Positions 1-12,652 are shown, numbered from the stretch's first letter. The stretch: DNA of 64,000 nucleotides from Tetracladium setigerum (GCA_031472005.1 PZJY01000001.1:4464001-4528000); one strand, 5' to 3'. Notes: a model not told the origin generated them from the sequence alone. Translations and numbers: made by a program.

Positions 1-1437
1 AATCCGGATGTCAATACTAGCGGGAGTGAAGATATGAGTATGGCCAATCTCACGCGTGTGTATCAGCGCATGGAGGAACTGTTTCGACCGGAGCAGGCGG
101 CGAGTAAGAAGGTTAGGGATGACAAGATGAAGATTGGGGAGGAGGCTGGGGTGGCGGTGATTGGGGAGGAGGCGGTAATTGAGAGTCAGGGCTTGTTTAA
201 GGAGAGGAATGAGTGGTTTGCGAGATTGGAGGAGGGAAGGGAGGAGGAAGTAGCTTTTTGGAAGGGAGTGAGAGAGGGGTTTATTGAGTATTATAAGGGC
301 TTGTATGAGAAGTTGGGAGTGCGTTTTGATGAGTATGCTGGTGAGTCGGGGGTTAAACCCGAGACTATGGCGGAAGTTGAAGCGATTTTGAAGGAGAAGG
401 GTGTGTTGGAGGAAGATGTCGCGACGAAGAGTTGGATTGTTGATTTGAAGAAACATGCGAGTGCTGCTGGGAAGAAAAACAGTGGCGTGTGTATTATTCG
501 CGACCGAAATGGGGGTTCGACGTATATACTGAGGGATTTAGCGGCAGTGGTGGAAAGGGAGAGGGCATGTGGGGAGGAGGGCTTTGAGAAGTTGGTTTAT
601 GTAGTGGGGGATCAGCACGTGGTGCATTTCTCGAGAGTGCAGAGGCTGTTGGAGCTGATGGGGATGGAAGAGTTGAGTGGCAAACTGTTGCATGTAAGTT
701 TTGGGGAGATGGCTGAGATGGAAAAGATGGTTGGGGAGGGAGAGGGACTGTTGGAGTTTGTGTTGGAGAAGAGTAAATTGGGTGTGCAAGCGAGTCTTGA
801 CGCGGAGCCAGAGAAGAGTGAGGTCTTGAAAGAAACGGATGTGGAGGTTCTGGGCGTGAATGCTCTGATATTGCAGGAGCTTTCTTCGAGGAGAGGGGCA
901 GATTATCCATTGGACATTGAGAAGATGACCTCTTTTGATACGACAACGGGTCCGACCCTGTTGTATTGGCACGCTCGTCTTTGCGCTTTGCTGGACGAGC
1001 ATGGGGGTCTGGCGTCACTGAGTCTGGAGGAAAGCAAGGAGGAATTGGAGGATGAAGCTCAGAATAATCTTCTGAGATTGTTGGTACAGTACCCGGAAGT
1101 GACGCTGAACGCTTACAAGACCTTGGAATCGACACATGCGGTTGCTTACTTATTTAACCTCGTTGGACAACTTGCTGCCTGTCTCGAGGGTGGAGGGGAC
1201 GAGGAAGAAGGCAAAGACGAGGAGGATGGAAATAGCCAGGAGGTAAGCGAGAAAGCAGAAGTTGCAGAGAGCAGCGTCGAAATTGCAGCGGTGAAAATCG
1301 ACGCACAAGATAACCCCGAAGACGAAAATATACAGAAGACCGGGATAAGTCTGGCAGAAAGGAAGCTGTATGAGGCAACAAAGGTAGTTTTGGAAAATGG
1401 GATGGCTTTGCTTGGGATGAAGGTCAATGGGAGGTGA
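1..1437 (+). CDS. Arginyl-tRNA synthetase-like protein, C-terminal part (5' end outside window)
   Basis: The frame is open from base 1 and ends at a stop at 1435-1437, giving about 478 residues with no intron. Recognisable class I ArgRS features in order are the 'YVVGDQHVVHFSR' segment (ArgRS: YVxxxQxxLHF), 'LLHVSFG', 'TTGPTLLYWHARL' (ArgRS DTGPYLQYAHSRL), and a DALR anticodon-binding region ('LLRLLVQYP', 'AVAYLFNL') ending 'LENGMALLGMKV'. Family knowledge: ArgRS charges tRNA-Arg and carries a KMSKS-type loop (MSTRKG in yeast) after the 'HVNFG' strand. Here that place reads 'EMAEMEKMVGEGEG', so the catalytic loop looks lost. A strongly acidic insert (around 1189-1330) splits the anticodon domain. 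It is either a diverged mitochondrial-type enzyme or, more likely, an ArgRS-derived paralogue without aminoacylation activity. Codon use is GA-rich and unlike the neighbouring genes. Confidence 0.8.
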   Translation, partial: NPDVNTSGSEDMSMANLTRVYQRMEELFRPEQAASKKVRDDKMKIGEEAGVAVIGEEAVIESQGLFKERNEWFARLEEGREEEVAFWKGVREGFIEYYKGLYEKLGVRFDEYAGESGVKPETMAEVEAILKEKGVLEEDVATKSWIVDLKKHASAAGKKNSGVCIIRDRNGGSTYILRDLAAVVERERACGEEGFEKLVYVVGDQHVVHFSRVQRLLELMGMEELSGKLLHVSFGEMAEMEKMVGEGEGLLEFVLEKSKLGVQASLDAEPEKSEVLKETDVEVLGVNALILQELSSRRGADYPLDIEKMTSFDTTTGPTLLYWHARLCALLDEHGGLASLSLEESKEELEDEAQNNLLRLLVQYPEVTLNAYKTLESTHAVAYLFNLVGQLAACLEGGGDEEEGKDEEDGNSQEVSEKAEVAESSVEIAAVKIDAQDNPEDENIQKTGISLAERKLYEATKVVLENGMALLGMKVNGR

Positions 1438-1973
1438 AGATCTGCCCTTGTGATATGCCACTCGTTTGTTTGTTGACGTCGGACAGAGCAACTGCTGGCA
1501 CAGGTGGAAGTTCACCAACATGACTTGTTCGACGGTTGCCCAAGATATAGAAACAAAGCCAATATGCGTTTTTTTGTGCATTGTGATAGCAGCGATTGAA
1601 GTCAATTTAAGCAATGGAAGAAACGAAAGGGAGAAGTATTGATATTTACAGCAAAGAATCAAACACGAAATTGTACAACGCAGAAAGTAGTGAGTAGTAC
1701 AAAGGTAAGCAAGCCATGCTGACCTTAGAGAGGATATTATTATTGAATTCAGGCTAGCTTCTGCATCCTCAAGCAAAGTGCTATCTCCTCAAAACATATC
1801 GTACATAGAACTAATGTATGCTGTTCATTCTAATCTCGTTATCATAACGTCATAAACCTGAAAGATGTCAAGTTCGACCAAGCAATACGCCTAACACCTT
1901 GCCAAATATTCATGCCAAAAAAACTCCTCCCTAATGCTGGTGTCCGCGATTGTATGCAAGCGCAAGTTCAAAA
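1438..1973. other. Intergenic, convergent 3' ends
   Basis: This 536 bp AT-rich stretch lies between the stop of the ArgRS-like gene and the stop of the minus-strand BEM46-like gene, so it holds two 3' UTRs. No coding frame is supported. Confidence 0.6.
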
Positions 1974-3169
1974 TTATGCATGTTTCGTATCCAAGGTCGA
2001 CATAAAGTCTGCTATTGCCTCGAAGTATCCTGTTTCCATGACACTAGAGTTGTGGTCACCTGCTGGAAATGGCTTCCAAACTTTGGTTGGACTTTGGCAA
2101 ATCTCGTAGAGCCGGCGCATGTGTTCAGGACTAACGTTTCGAGTCAGCATATGCGCAAAAAATAACAAAGTATGTAGTGGCAGTATAGTAATATTTGGAG
2201 TCAGAGCTTTCGCAAGGTATGATAATCAGGTCCCAAAAGGGACGTCATGTTTTGTGGATGGAAATTAAGTCATCATTCAAAGGAGCAGGGGAGAACGGAT
2301 GCAAAGTAACTTACGGAACAATCTCGTCTTGTAGACCAGAGAGGAAGAGGATCGGGACCTCGGTGATCGTGGGAAGGAAGGTGTCCGAGGCCCAAATTTG
2401 GTGGCAGAGAAAAGAGAGGTATTTGGCTGGAGGAATGACACTATGAGGGTCAGCTGTGTTCATTTCGAGATTGGTGGAGGTGCGTACGAAGGGATTAGCT
2501 TTCGCATGCTGAGGAAGGTGTTTTCCAAAATCAATCCAATCAATTTCTTGTCGTTTTGATATTTGGCGGTCAACTGTACGCTCACGGCCCCCCTAAGCTC
2601 TGTCCAAAAATCACAACATCGTTGTCGCGTGTTTCCGTCCGCTCACGAATGTATTTATAGGCCGTTTGCGCATCGATCATAAGGCCCGTCTCGTCTGGTG
2701 AGCCAGTCGACAGACCGTATCCTCGATACTCCAACATAAACACGCTGCAACCCATTTGCTCTATGATCATTCTGGCTATTGGAATGCGATGTCCAATGTT
2801 TCCGGCGTTCCCGTGGAACATCAGAACAGTAACGTCGCTTTTCTTCGACCAATTCGGCGCGCGAATGAAGAAGGCTGAGAGCTTCTCTCCATCAGGGGTC
2901 GGTATGGTCAAGTCCTCGAAGTCATGGAGCCCATATTCCGAAGGGCGGGCGACCTCTGAACGCGCTTGATCGGGGATATTGGAGGGGTAGATCAGAGCTC
3001 TATCGCGGGGGGTCAGCAAGGTATATATGGCAGAGATTGTCGCGAAGAGTACCGACTTTTGTTTGAAGTAAAGCAGAGAGCTCAAGACAGCAGCTACGCC
3101 CTGGCGCCATAGTAAGTACGAGGGCGATGCATTTGGGGGAGGCGGTGGCATAAGCGACAGCAGCATCAA
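1974..3169 (-). CDS. BEM46/ABHD13-type alpha/beta hydrolase, apparently frameshifted
   Basis: Spliced model on the minus strand: exon 3169-2488, intron 2487-2441 (47 nt, CTGAC branch), exon 2440-2315, intron 2314-2131 (CTGAC branch), exon 2130-1974. The protein has a hydrophobic N terminus (membrane anchor), 'LMFHGNAGNIGHR' (oxyanion loop), the nucleophile elbow 'GQSLGG', 'LILENTF', 'ILFLSGLQDEIVP' (acid) and 'GDHNSSV' (catalytic His). These are BEM46 hallmarks; the family is linked to polarity and membranes in fungi, and its substrate is unknown. Directly after GQSLGG the frame hits a stop. The run of six C at 2588-2593 would need seven for the conserved continuation (AVSVQLTAKYQND...) to be in frame. 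The segment around 3000-3060 also has intron-like signals, so the exact N terminus is uncertain. It is either a sequencing indel or a recent null allele. Confidence 0.85.
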
Positions 3170-5862
3170 GCCGGCTGCAGAGGAGGGAAGTGGGAGAAGA
3201 GGGCAATGGGAGAAGAGGAGGAAGAGGAGGAGGAGGAAGAGGAAGAGAGAGGGAAGTTAAGAAGTTTGTACCGAAGAAACAAGAACCGGCAAACGCATGT
3301 AGCCTGCAACGGAGCCAGCAACAGAGGTCATCTGTTGGAGGTAACTGGCAGAGTTCTCTTGCGGCGACGACATTGTGTCGGTGTAGGAAGGGAAGGGGGG
3401 AAAGGAAAGGGAAGGGAGACGAGACGGAGTGAGCGGAGAGGTAATAAAGAGGAAATTCCAGCTCCAGAAGTGTTTCGCAACCAGGCTCGTGCAGGTTGGC
3501 TCGTGTGCGGTGGAGAGAGGAGGGAGGGAGGTGGAAAGTGGAAAGTGGAAAAAATGATAATGGGGGGACCGTGAGCAGCAGATGCGATGTCTTACTGCTG
3601 CTGGACTGCTGCCACTGTAAAGTAGCTCTTAGCAAGAGATTAAACGCGTCATGTGCGTGTTTGTATCTCGAGATAATGTTGTTGTGAGCGACGCTTTGAA
3701 GGTTTGTTTAGATTACTTTGGGAATTGACCTTGCAACAGGCCGTCTGCGAATGGAAGTGCTGTGAGATTTCTGCACCCAAAGAAGCTTGGTGGGTTGTGT
3801 GGTCGCTGGCGTGGACTGGGGGCGGTCGCTTGTCGCAGCCGAGGTGGAAATGCCAAGAAATATACATGCTAAGCGACAGAGGGGGGAGATATCGGCATCT
3901 CAACAAATACTTCACCACCTCCACTTCCTTCTGTACGAGCCCACGAGGTACAGTACGAAGTAGTTAGGCGTCGCAGGTTTGCACTAGGGTACCGATATCA
4001 CGGCCATCGACTCTATACATGATCTCTCCCACGCCCTTCAGAGATATATGGGACATATGTTTATTGTTTACAAGGAATTTGTTTGGGACGATGAATTACT
4101 GTACCCAAGCTCACCCGAACTTTCCGACTTGCTTGAGAATTCAGAGATTACTCACTGGCCATCCCACGTGGATAACAGGGCTGAAAGCCTCAATATTGAT
4201 CTTCTCGGGCCTGGTGGTCAGCCGAGATTGTAGCCCTTCATCCCTGCTTAACTTGCGATGGTCCTAGTCCATTATTGCGGAATTTGTAAACTCCTGTCTC
4301 GCTCGAAGCAACAGAAAATCTAATCTCGAAAACTAATAACAACTCGAAGTAGATGAAGGGGAAGGTGCAAGCCAACAACTCTGACACGATAGAGAACTAT
4401 GGCTCTGTAACAAATACCGAGAATTCCACGTCGGGACATCTGACATACATTCGGCAAGCATTTGCGCATCGCGTCCAATCGATATTGGGCATTTCCCGGT
4501 TGATCGCGCGTGTATTTCCAAATTGCTGTCTTGATCAGCCACAGTCGAGTCTCACGTTGCACAGTGATATGTGAGACAGCACTTGGTGACGGAGGGGCTT
4601 GGGGAAGACTAAAATGGAGTGTCCTCCATAACCTTTCTACGTAACGAGGATGTGGATCAAAGTCCGAAGTATGATTTAACGCGACCTACTTTAGTGAAGT
4701 TTGATTTAGAGGGCAACTATTTCGAAACCCTTCCAGACAGAAGCGAGTCTTGGACAACCAAATGGAGCAGTAATTATAATAAGGTTCTATTGCTATCATT
4801 ATTATTATTGATATCGATATAGATTTGTCCCGATCTAGTCGTGTATTGTACTGGAGGGAGTGCCCTTTGGGGATGCCAAGGAACGGGCCGCTCGCTCAGA
4901 TCCATTCGCCAAAGACCCAAGTGCAACAGCAACAACAGGCTCCGTAGAGTCCGTTCTCCGCCGTCGTACTACTTACTCACGGAGTAGTAGTCTGTGGTAC
5001 TCCAAACAAGGGTCGGCAATAACACCTGTTATTGGATACAATAATGATATGAATGCTTTAGTATCATTGTGAGTTAAAAAGTGGTCTGAACCCCTTCCTT
5101 TGTTTGGGACTTAATGGGTACGAAGTAATGCGGTCCTTAGTTGGTAACACGTAGCATTGAATCATCAACGAGCATTATTCCAAAGCCCAACTTCAGCTAT
5201 CCCAATGTATAGGACAGCCTATCCCCATGTCAAAGCATAACTACCCAGGTAAGGTAGTCATCAATCATCATCCTCCCTCGTCTTCCTCTTCCTCGTCCTC
5301 TTCGTATCTCGTCAAAGAGTTGACGACTACCAAAATAACCCGAAAGGCGTCTCGATCGGTGATTGGCTGAGCAAGCGACTTTGGTCCCCTACCCTACCCT
5401 CCCCTCGCTGAATTCGAAACGCGAAACAAACCTGGCCTGGTCGATCGACTCCTTTTCCATCCCACCATCTTGCAGCAGCTGACCAGCAACAAATTATCAT
5501 CATCCTGCACTGTACTGTACATACGCGCAGAGCGTCCTCCTCCTCATATCCGGCCATATCGACCCATTGAATCCTCTCCCCCATCCTCCTGCAACCCAAT
5601 ACGCGACCTTACATCACTTGCACAGATACAAGCGCCATCTCCCACAGCCCAACCCAGAATAGACAAGTCAATCAGTCGGTCCATCAACACCAACTACTAC
5701 TTACTACGACTATACCGAGCCACACTCTACTTTGGGACATCTCCTACGTCTTACGAACCCCCTCCCCTTTCGACATTCATTTTTCATCAGGTCTTCTCTC
5801 GAATTCACTGCCAGTCACATCACAATAAATCCCTACGGTCGCTAGGTCGCGAAAATTTCATC
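3170..5862. other. Long intergenic region with GA-rich purine tract
   Basis: This 2.7 kb stretch has no supportable gene. At 3190-3255 lies a (GGA/GAA)n purine tract that opens long spurious frames on both strands. 4790-4820 is an ATT-rich microsatellite. 5280-5860 is pyrimidine-rich and is probably the promoter and 5' leader of the LYAR-type gene starting at 5863. Confidence 0.6.
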
Positions 5863-7346
5863 ATGGTATCTTTCTCTTGCGAGGTACGTATCTGCGACGC
5901 GCCCTGGACGTCAACATACATCCGCGGAAACCCAGATGGCAGATGCTAACATCTTTATAGGGATGCGGAGACGTACTCACCAAGAAGAAACTCGACGGCC
6001 ACAGGAATCAGTGCCATGGCGCATCATTTACCTGCCTCGATTGCATGGTGCATTTCTGGGGAACAGAATACCGTTCACACACTGTACGTACCAACAATAT
6101 TGCCGCAAGGAATACCCGTTGACAATGATGAAAGAGCTGCATCAGCGAAGCACAGAAATATCAGGGAGCCCTCTACCGGCCTGAGAAGGAGAAGAAGAAC
6201 AACAACAACGGCAACAGGCAAAACAACTCGAGGGAACTCGTGCCCCACAAAGCATACGTAGAAGATGTTTACGATGAGAATGATTACTCCCACAACTCCC
6301 ACATTACGATCGTCGACCCTCCGGAGCCAGCACCTTCACCACCATCGGCTGCTCCAGGTTTCAGAATGTCCACGGATCCACCAAACGTCTTCGATTTCCT
6401 GGTTCAAAGCGAAACGCCAAATGCTTCCCGCCTTGAACTATCAGCACCTGAACCGGTACCAATGATTGAGGATGTGCCAGAGGAACCAGAATTTCAGAGC
6501 CAAGATCTCGTCCGCGTGCGATTCGAAGAGAATAACGATAGTGTAACCAACTTCATCGAATATGGCAATGGACCAGTGCCATCAGGACCATTCCAGACTC
6601 CTGCACCGAAAGAGAGGGAACGCAAGGAGAGGAAGGAGAAGAAGGAAAAGGATTCACACCGAGAGGAGAAGAAGGACAAGAAGCGCAAGCGTCTACACGT
6701 TGAGACTCGTGACTTGCACCATACAACTAGAGGGGATGAAGTTATGACCGATGCGCCTCCAGTTCTTCACTCTGGTTTGACCGGAGGCTTGAATCGCCTG
6801 TTATCTCGCCCCTCAGTCTTCCCACCATCTCCAGATTATTCGGGTGATGCTGGCGAGCCTTCACCAGGAAGTCCTTTGAAGAAGACCAAGCATTCGACGA
6901 AGCGAGGCAGATCTATCAGCAACAACCTCATGTCACTCATTAGCAATCCTCTCGGCTCCTCTCGGGAACAATCTCGTGAACAGTCGCGCGAGCATTCTGA
7001 AGACCGACCCAGAAGGAAGCACCGTAAGCATAGGGAAGGCTCAGAACGACCATCCAGGAAAATGATTGAGTATGTACCATTGAACGGTGATGGCGCGGTG
7101 CAGGTACAGGAGGAAGCCCAGAATCAAATGGTGGTCTATCAGCCCCGCGGCGAGACGCTCTTGAGCTTCATCAACAAAGGCCCAGAGAGCGAGCGAGGGT
7201 TAAGCATGAACAAGGCACTCAAGAGATATCACCGTGAGCGAGCTGTCAATGGCAGCACGCTGAGCCGAGCAGAGGAGGAGAAGGAGCTCTGGAAGAGTCT
7301 ACGAATGAAGAGGAACGAGGTGGGGGAGATAGTGCTGTTTCTATGA
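5863..7346 (+). CDS. LYAR-type C2HC zinc-finger protein
   Basis: Exons 5863-5883, 5961-6083 and 6135-7346 (introns 77 and 51 nt with GCTAAC and TTGAC branch sites) give a 451-residue protein. The short first exon encodes only MVSFSCE, and splicing joins it to GCGDVLTKKKLDGHRNQC. This makes the N-terminal pair of LYAR-type C2HC fingers: C..C....H...C, then FTCLDC...W..TEYRSHTSC. Family knowledge: LYAR proteins are nucleolar, bind nucleic acid and act in growth and ribosome biogenesis. The rest is low complexity: N-rich, then lysine/arginine-rich tracts (around 6600-6700 and 6990-7060) typical of nuclear/nucleolar localisation, and a conserved-looking C-terminal block with 'ETLLSFINKGPESERGLS'. 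The zinc-finger identification is firm. The role in this organism is inferred from the family. Confidence 0.9.
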
Positions 7347-8266
7347 TACCATACGTCTTTCCGCCTTTCTTTCGAGGCATGGTTTTTTCTAGCATCGGCA
7401 TCGCATCGCCTCGCTCTGTTTGCACTGCATTGGGGGAGGATCAATGGATGATGTGCTCCTGGTTGAGTACTCTCTGGCAATTGTTTGTATATGTGTACCT
7501 TACGACCTGTCTGTAGAGAGCTCCCTTTTTTCCACCTTTCCATTTAGATTAGCTAGCTTATCTTGTCTACCTACCTGTGTATATGCCAATGCTTCTTCTC
7601 AACTCAGAACGTTCATCACAATTTCAATAATCAAAGCAGTGATTGTGCAATTGTCCAATAATAATAGAGCTGATGCCCACATCATCACCCAAGTCAGGTC
7701 GCCCGTCTGCGCTACCTCCGAATCTGAGGAGTCACCACCCGCTCTGAGCCTCTCCAGCTCAGTTGTCTAATTCGTCCTCGTAAAGAGGAGATGGGAAGGG
7801 TGAGAAGAGAAAACAAGATGGTTCGAGGATTCACAGCATGAGTCATCCCTCCTGTGCAGATTCTGTGCATATTTTGTGACTCTCCATCGGAGTCCGTCCA
7901 GTGTCCACCCGCCTCGCCAAAACTTTGGGATCTTGATCGCCACTTGATATAAAGTCAGCCTTGTCGAGCAAGCCTTCACCCTTCTGTTTTTCAAACCACA
8001 ATACCTCTGTCTGTTACACACAAATCTTCCCTATTTTTTTTTACATTTTCATTCTGTTTGAAGACGCCATATTTTACGGCGCATTGCAAGACTCGGCGAA
8101 TAACGCAATAATCATTTCTCTATCGCAGGGAATTCCTGATCGATTAGCTCAAAGCTCTTTCAACCACCCACACGCAAACATACCAACACCAACAATCCTC
8201 CCTACGCCACCTCTCGTCACGACGGATTCTCATTCGGCTCTCAACTCTGCCACTGGTCAATCAATC
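7347..8266. other. Intergenic / 5' leader of the NF-X1 gene
   Basis: This holds the 3' UTR of the LYAR-type gene and the upstream region of the NF-X1 gene. The NF-X1 frame is open back to 7961, but the 7961-8266 stretch is leader-like (CA-rich, T-runs) and shows no family similarity, so ATG 8267 is preferred. Confidence 0.55.
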
Positions 8267-11200
8267 ATGGCATCTGTTGAAGCCCCGCCAGCAGCAGGTC
8301 CAAGTCGACCTCCCCGCCAACGCCGTCGAGGTCGCGGAGGAAATCGTGGAGGAGCTGCCGGGAATGCTGTTCCTCCGCAAACCACAGAGACAGCAGATAC
8401 CTCATTACCACCAAATGAAGTCCCAATCATACCCGAATCTGCGGTACCCCGAGGTCCACGATCTTCAAATAGAGGCAATGGCAGGAGGGGAGATCGCGGG
8501 GGAGGAGCCGGAAACTCTGTCCCACCACGACCCCAGGATCCTTCATTACCAGCAAACGCAGATGTCACGGGTCGTCAACAATCTTCAGAAAGAGGTAATG
8601 GAAGGAGGGGAAATCGTGGGCGTGGAGGAAGGGGAGGACTAGGAGCAGGACCAGGACCACATACCACAATGATGATGAATGGGAGAACCTTTGGTGGCAA
8701 CTTGACGGCAGCTACACCACCACCCGCCTCAGCAGAAGGATCACTAGCGGGAGATGCTCCGGAATTTGTACCAGGCAAACCTCTTGCACCACGAGCACGA
8801 GCACAAGCACCTCGACTATTTAACCCTCCTCGTGCGAGACGAATGTCGAAATCACAAGCTCCAGACATGGCCACAAGGACACACGAAGACATCAGAAACG
8901 GCCAATACGAATGTGTAATCTGCACGAATGAGGTTCTCCCAAATTCAAGAGTGTGGAATTGCACCACATGCTGGTCGGTCCTTCATTTGTCTTGTGTGAA
9001 GAAGTGGTCAAAGAACGAGGTCTCTACACTTCAACAGCGAGCTGCAGACAACGGAGAGCTTCCGCCACCGAGACAATGGAGATGTCCAGGCTGTAACTTG
9101 CCAAAGGAGAAGCTCCCTAATGACTACACATGTTGGTGCGAGAAAGAGGTAGATCCACGATCTGTACCTGGCCTACCACCACACAGCTGTGGTCAGACTT
9201 GCTCGAAATCAAGAGTTGGATGTCCACATCCCTGTGAGCTGCTCTGTCATGCTGGGCCATGTCTTCCATGTGGTCACCAAGGGCCACAACAATCTTGCTT
9301 CTGTGGGAAAGAGATGGTCTCAAAGCGTTGTGTAGATACAAACTACGATGCTGGTTGGAGCTGTGGGCAAGTGTGTGGAGATCTACTACTTTGTGGAGAA
9401 CACGAATGTAAGAGAGGCTGCCATGAAGGTCTTTGTGGCGGCTGCGAGGTTTTGGTGGACTCGAAATGTTTCTGTGGAAAGGTTGAGAAGTCACTGCCTT
9501 GTTCAGAGAGGGAAGACGAGAGAGAGAGCCAGTCGGAGAGCGGTTCATGGATTGGAAGCTTCAACTGCGGCGCAGAGTGCAAGAGAGTGTTCGACTGTGG
9601 AAATCCTGATCATTTCTGTGAAAGCAGCTGTCATGTCCAGGATCTGGACCCGGCTCACTGCCCATTATCACCAGATGTTATTACGCATTGCCCTTGTGGG
9701 AAGACTTCTTTGGAAGCCCTTCTACCCGAACCCCGGAAAGATTGCTCGGAACCGGTGCCTCATTGCAAGGAAGAGTGTCAGAAGCTCCTTTCTTGTGGCC
9801 ATTTATGCAAGGCAAAGTGCCACGAAGGAGAGTGCGGTTCATGTCTCGAAAAGGTTGACATTTCCTGTCGCTGTGGAAGGACTTCCTCGAGAAGCATGTG
9901 TCATCAGGGAATGGAGGAGCCTCCTTGCTGTGCTAGAGTTTGCCGTTCAACCATGAATTGCGGCCGCCACGAATGCAGTGAGAGGTGCTGCGCCGGGGAA
10001 AAGAAAGCGAGCGAACGACAAGCTGCTAAGCGAAAACACCGAGCCATCAGCGCTGGACCCAACGAGGAGAATATCGAAGCAGAGCATATCTGCGTAAGAG
10101 TCTGCGGGCGCCCCTTGAAATGTGGGAATCACTCCTGTCTTGATCTTTGTCACAAGGGACCATGTAGAAGTTGTCTGGAAGCAGTTTTCACCGAAGTTAG
10201 TTGCGCCTGTGGCCGAACCGTCCTTCATCCGCCTCAGCCATGTGGTGTGAAGCCTCCGGAATGTCGATTCGACTGTACTCGTCAGCGAACCTGCGGTCAC
10301 CCTCAAGTCAAACATCAATGTCACGAAGACACCGAGTCTTGTCCTAAGTGCCCTTTCTTGGTCGAGAAGCCATGCATTTGCGGGAAGAAGAATCTGAGAA
10401 ATCAGCCCTGCTGGTTCAACGAAGTTCGCTGTGGGATCGTCTGCGGTAAGAAACTCAAGTGTGGGGTCCACGTTTGCCAGTTACTCTGCCACCGTGGAAA
10501 CTGTGAGGAACCGAACGCGTCTTGCTCCCAAGAATGTGGCCGTAAGAAGGCCTTCTGCGAGCACTATGATACGGATCGTTGTCACGGCGTTTACCCATGC
10601 AAGGAAGAAGCTCCTTGTCAAGCAAAAACATTCATTACCTGTGCTTGCCAGAATCAAAAGCAGGCAATCAAGTGTATGGTATCCAAAACCTCAGAGGGAA
10701 ACAAAAACCAGGTCTTGGAGTGCAACGACGAATGCTTGAAGCTTCAACGAAACGCCAAACTAGCTGCAGCTTTGAACATCGATCCTGCAACTCACACAGA
10801 TGATCACATTCCTTACTCTACCAGTACTCTATCATTCTTCACAGAAAGCACCAGATTTGCCCAGTTATACGAGCGCCAATTCCGAGTTTTTGCAGCCGAC
10901 AGTAGCGAAAAACGTATCCGATTCAAGCCAATGCAAGCTCACCAGCGGGCTTTCATCCACGCTCTTGCCGAGGACTTTGGTTTCGATAGCGAATCCCAGG
11001 ATCCCGAACCCCACCGTCACGTTTGTATCTTCAAGACTCCCAGATTCGTCTCCGCACCGATGAAGACTTTAGCACAGTGCGTCAAGATCAAAGCGGTCGT
11101 CGCTGAAGCAGGCCCAAGCAAAACCACAGCCACCAGCGCTGAGCCATGGAATGCTCTCTTACTCTCTGATCCCAAATTCAGCTTAACAATAGATGAACTA

Positions 11201-11682
11201 CATGCAGATCTCGCTCCCGACTTCGCAGCCGTGGGACTTCAATTCGAAGTCTCTTTCCTCCCATCCGGAGATTGCGTAGTCCGCGCTATTCCGTCGGGAT
11301 CCTGGCACCAGAAAGTCGACGCGATTCTCGCATCTCTCAAACCCGATGTAGCGAGAAAGGTCACAGCGCTTAAGCTGGCTACTTCGACAGCTTTATGTGC
11401 GGTTGATTCGAGTTTGAATGTTTTGAGGAGGGACGATCTGGGGAATGGTGTTGCTGGGGGGTGGAGTCAGGTTGCAAAGGGTGGGAGTGGAGTGAGGAAG
11501 GTGGTGGATGATGAGGTGGGGAGGAAGAGTAGTTTTACGGTTTTGGGGCTGAGGGGGAAAGGTGGATTTGGTGTTGAGGGGGGAAGGCGAAGGGGAAGGA
11601 GAAGGAGAAGGAGAAGTTAGTGAGTGCTGCGGAGGCGGTGGATGATTGGGAGAAGGAGGTTGAGGGGTGGGGAGATTCGTGA
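8267..11682 (+). CDS. NF-X1-type zinc finger protein (FAP1-like)
   Basis: From ATG 8267 the frame runs intronless to a stop at 11618-11620 (1117 aa). Order of domains: Arg/Gly-rich N terminus (RGRGGNRGG repeats, about residues 20-130), a PHD/RING-like finger 'CVICTNEVLPNSRVWNC' at about 215-275, about nine NF-X1 Cys/His zinc fingers ('CGHxCxxxCHxGxCxxC' type) over about 290-860, then an R3H-like region ('MQAHQRAFIHALAEDFGF') at about 900. Family knowledge: yeast FAP1 binds FKBP12 (rapamycin target), and metazoan NF-X1 is a transcription regulator and ubiquitin ligase. The last residues in frame become an artificial Arg-rich run. One more G in the six-G run at about 11576-11583 would instead read a Lys/Glu tail ending 'VDDWEKEVEGWGDS' with stop 11680-11682, which is why the feature is extended. 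Confidence 0.9.
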
Positions 11683-12652
11683 GGAAATGATGGAAAGAGG
11701 GTAAATGAATGCTTGTTGTAGAAGAACAAATAATTAGCAAAATATCTATTCATAGGTTGAATGAAACACCTTTGCTACCTTTGCAACCAAGTGGTACAGG
11801 ACATCCGTGGTATATCCATGAGAGTAGTATATAGCTGTCATCTCCTGCGTACTTCATTGTTAAATTCCTACCTGTCCTGAATACACTACTTCCCTCTGTT
11901 TGAGATGGAGGGTATGCCAGCTTCTTTTACCTTGTCTCTTTCAAGAAGGAGAAGTACTCTCAATAATAGTTTTCAAAAGGGTGTATTCAGTAAGTACACC
12001 GAGCATTGGTATCATTATAAAATTGTCCGAAGGGAAGTCCCTCCCTTTCGGATTACTTCCTATCAAATTACATTTCTGGGCTAGTGCGTTCATTTTGGAC
12101 TATTTCTTCAAGAACAGATTTAATCTCTAAGTCCACCACCACGTCCACCTCCACACTATCTTTTCCCTAAATAATGTCACAGGTCCCAAAAGAATAAAGC
12201 ATAATTCCTCCGCAATATAGCTTCCTCTCTACAACCACTTTACGAGACCGAAGCGAACCTGCTTTGTGTGGTACGGGAGAATAGAAGCTTTTACCCATAT
12301 GTTTATTACGCGGGGTTGGATAGATTGTGCAGGGGTAGCATTACCCCAGCCTTTTCGGCACTGGGACCTTTTTGGGGCACGCATCGGGGGTAAGGCTGAT
12401 TTACTGTTTGAGGAAGATGAATTGTCCGCTCAATCTGGTTTGATGTGGGGTACTTAATATAGAGAAGGGAAGCACGGTGAATGATTTTGAAGAGAGAGAG
12501 AGAGAATCACGGCATCTCATATTTGACGTCCCCTTAGCGAGGCCGTTATATCCGGTGAGGATATATATGATGTGCCTGTATTCGCAAATTCGGTGGAATT
12601 GTCTCCCTACATTACCTTTCAGTCTTCGTCCCTCGCTATCTTGGCATTCAGT
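11683..12652. other. Intergenic region
   Basis: About 970 bp, AT-rich, with a (GA)n run at about 12491-12504. It serves as the promoter region of the rhamnogalacturonan lyase gene. No gene is supported; the open frames are short and unlike proteins. Confidence 0.55.

Noticed and set aside
494..1427. Minus-strand frames opposite the ArgRS-like gene
   Set aside because: Pro/Ser/His-rich antisense shadows of the GA-rich coding strand.
2580..2600. Programmed ribosomal frameshift in the BEM46-like gene
   Set aside because: The same one-base shortfall occurs in several unrelated genes in C/G runs, so a gene-specific recoding signal is unlikely.
3190..3640. Overlapping Glu/Arg-rich and Ser/Leu-rich frames on both strands
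   Set aside because: They follow from a GGA/GAA purine tract; composition alone explains the open frames and no domain is seen.
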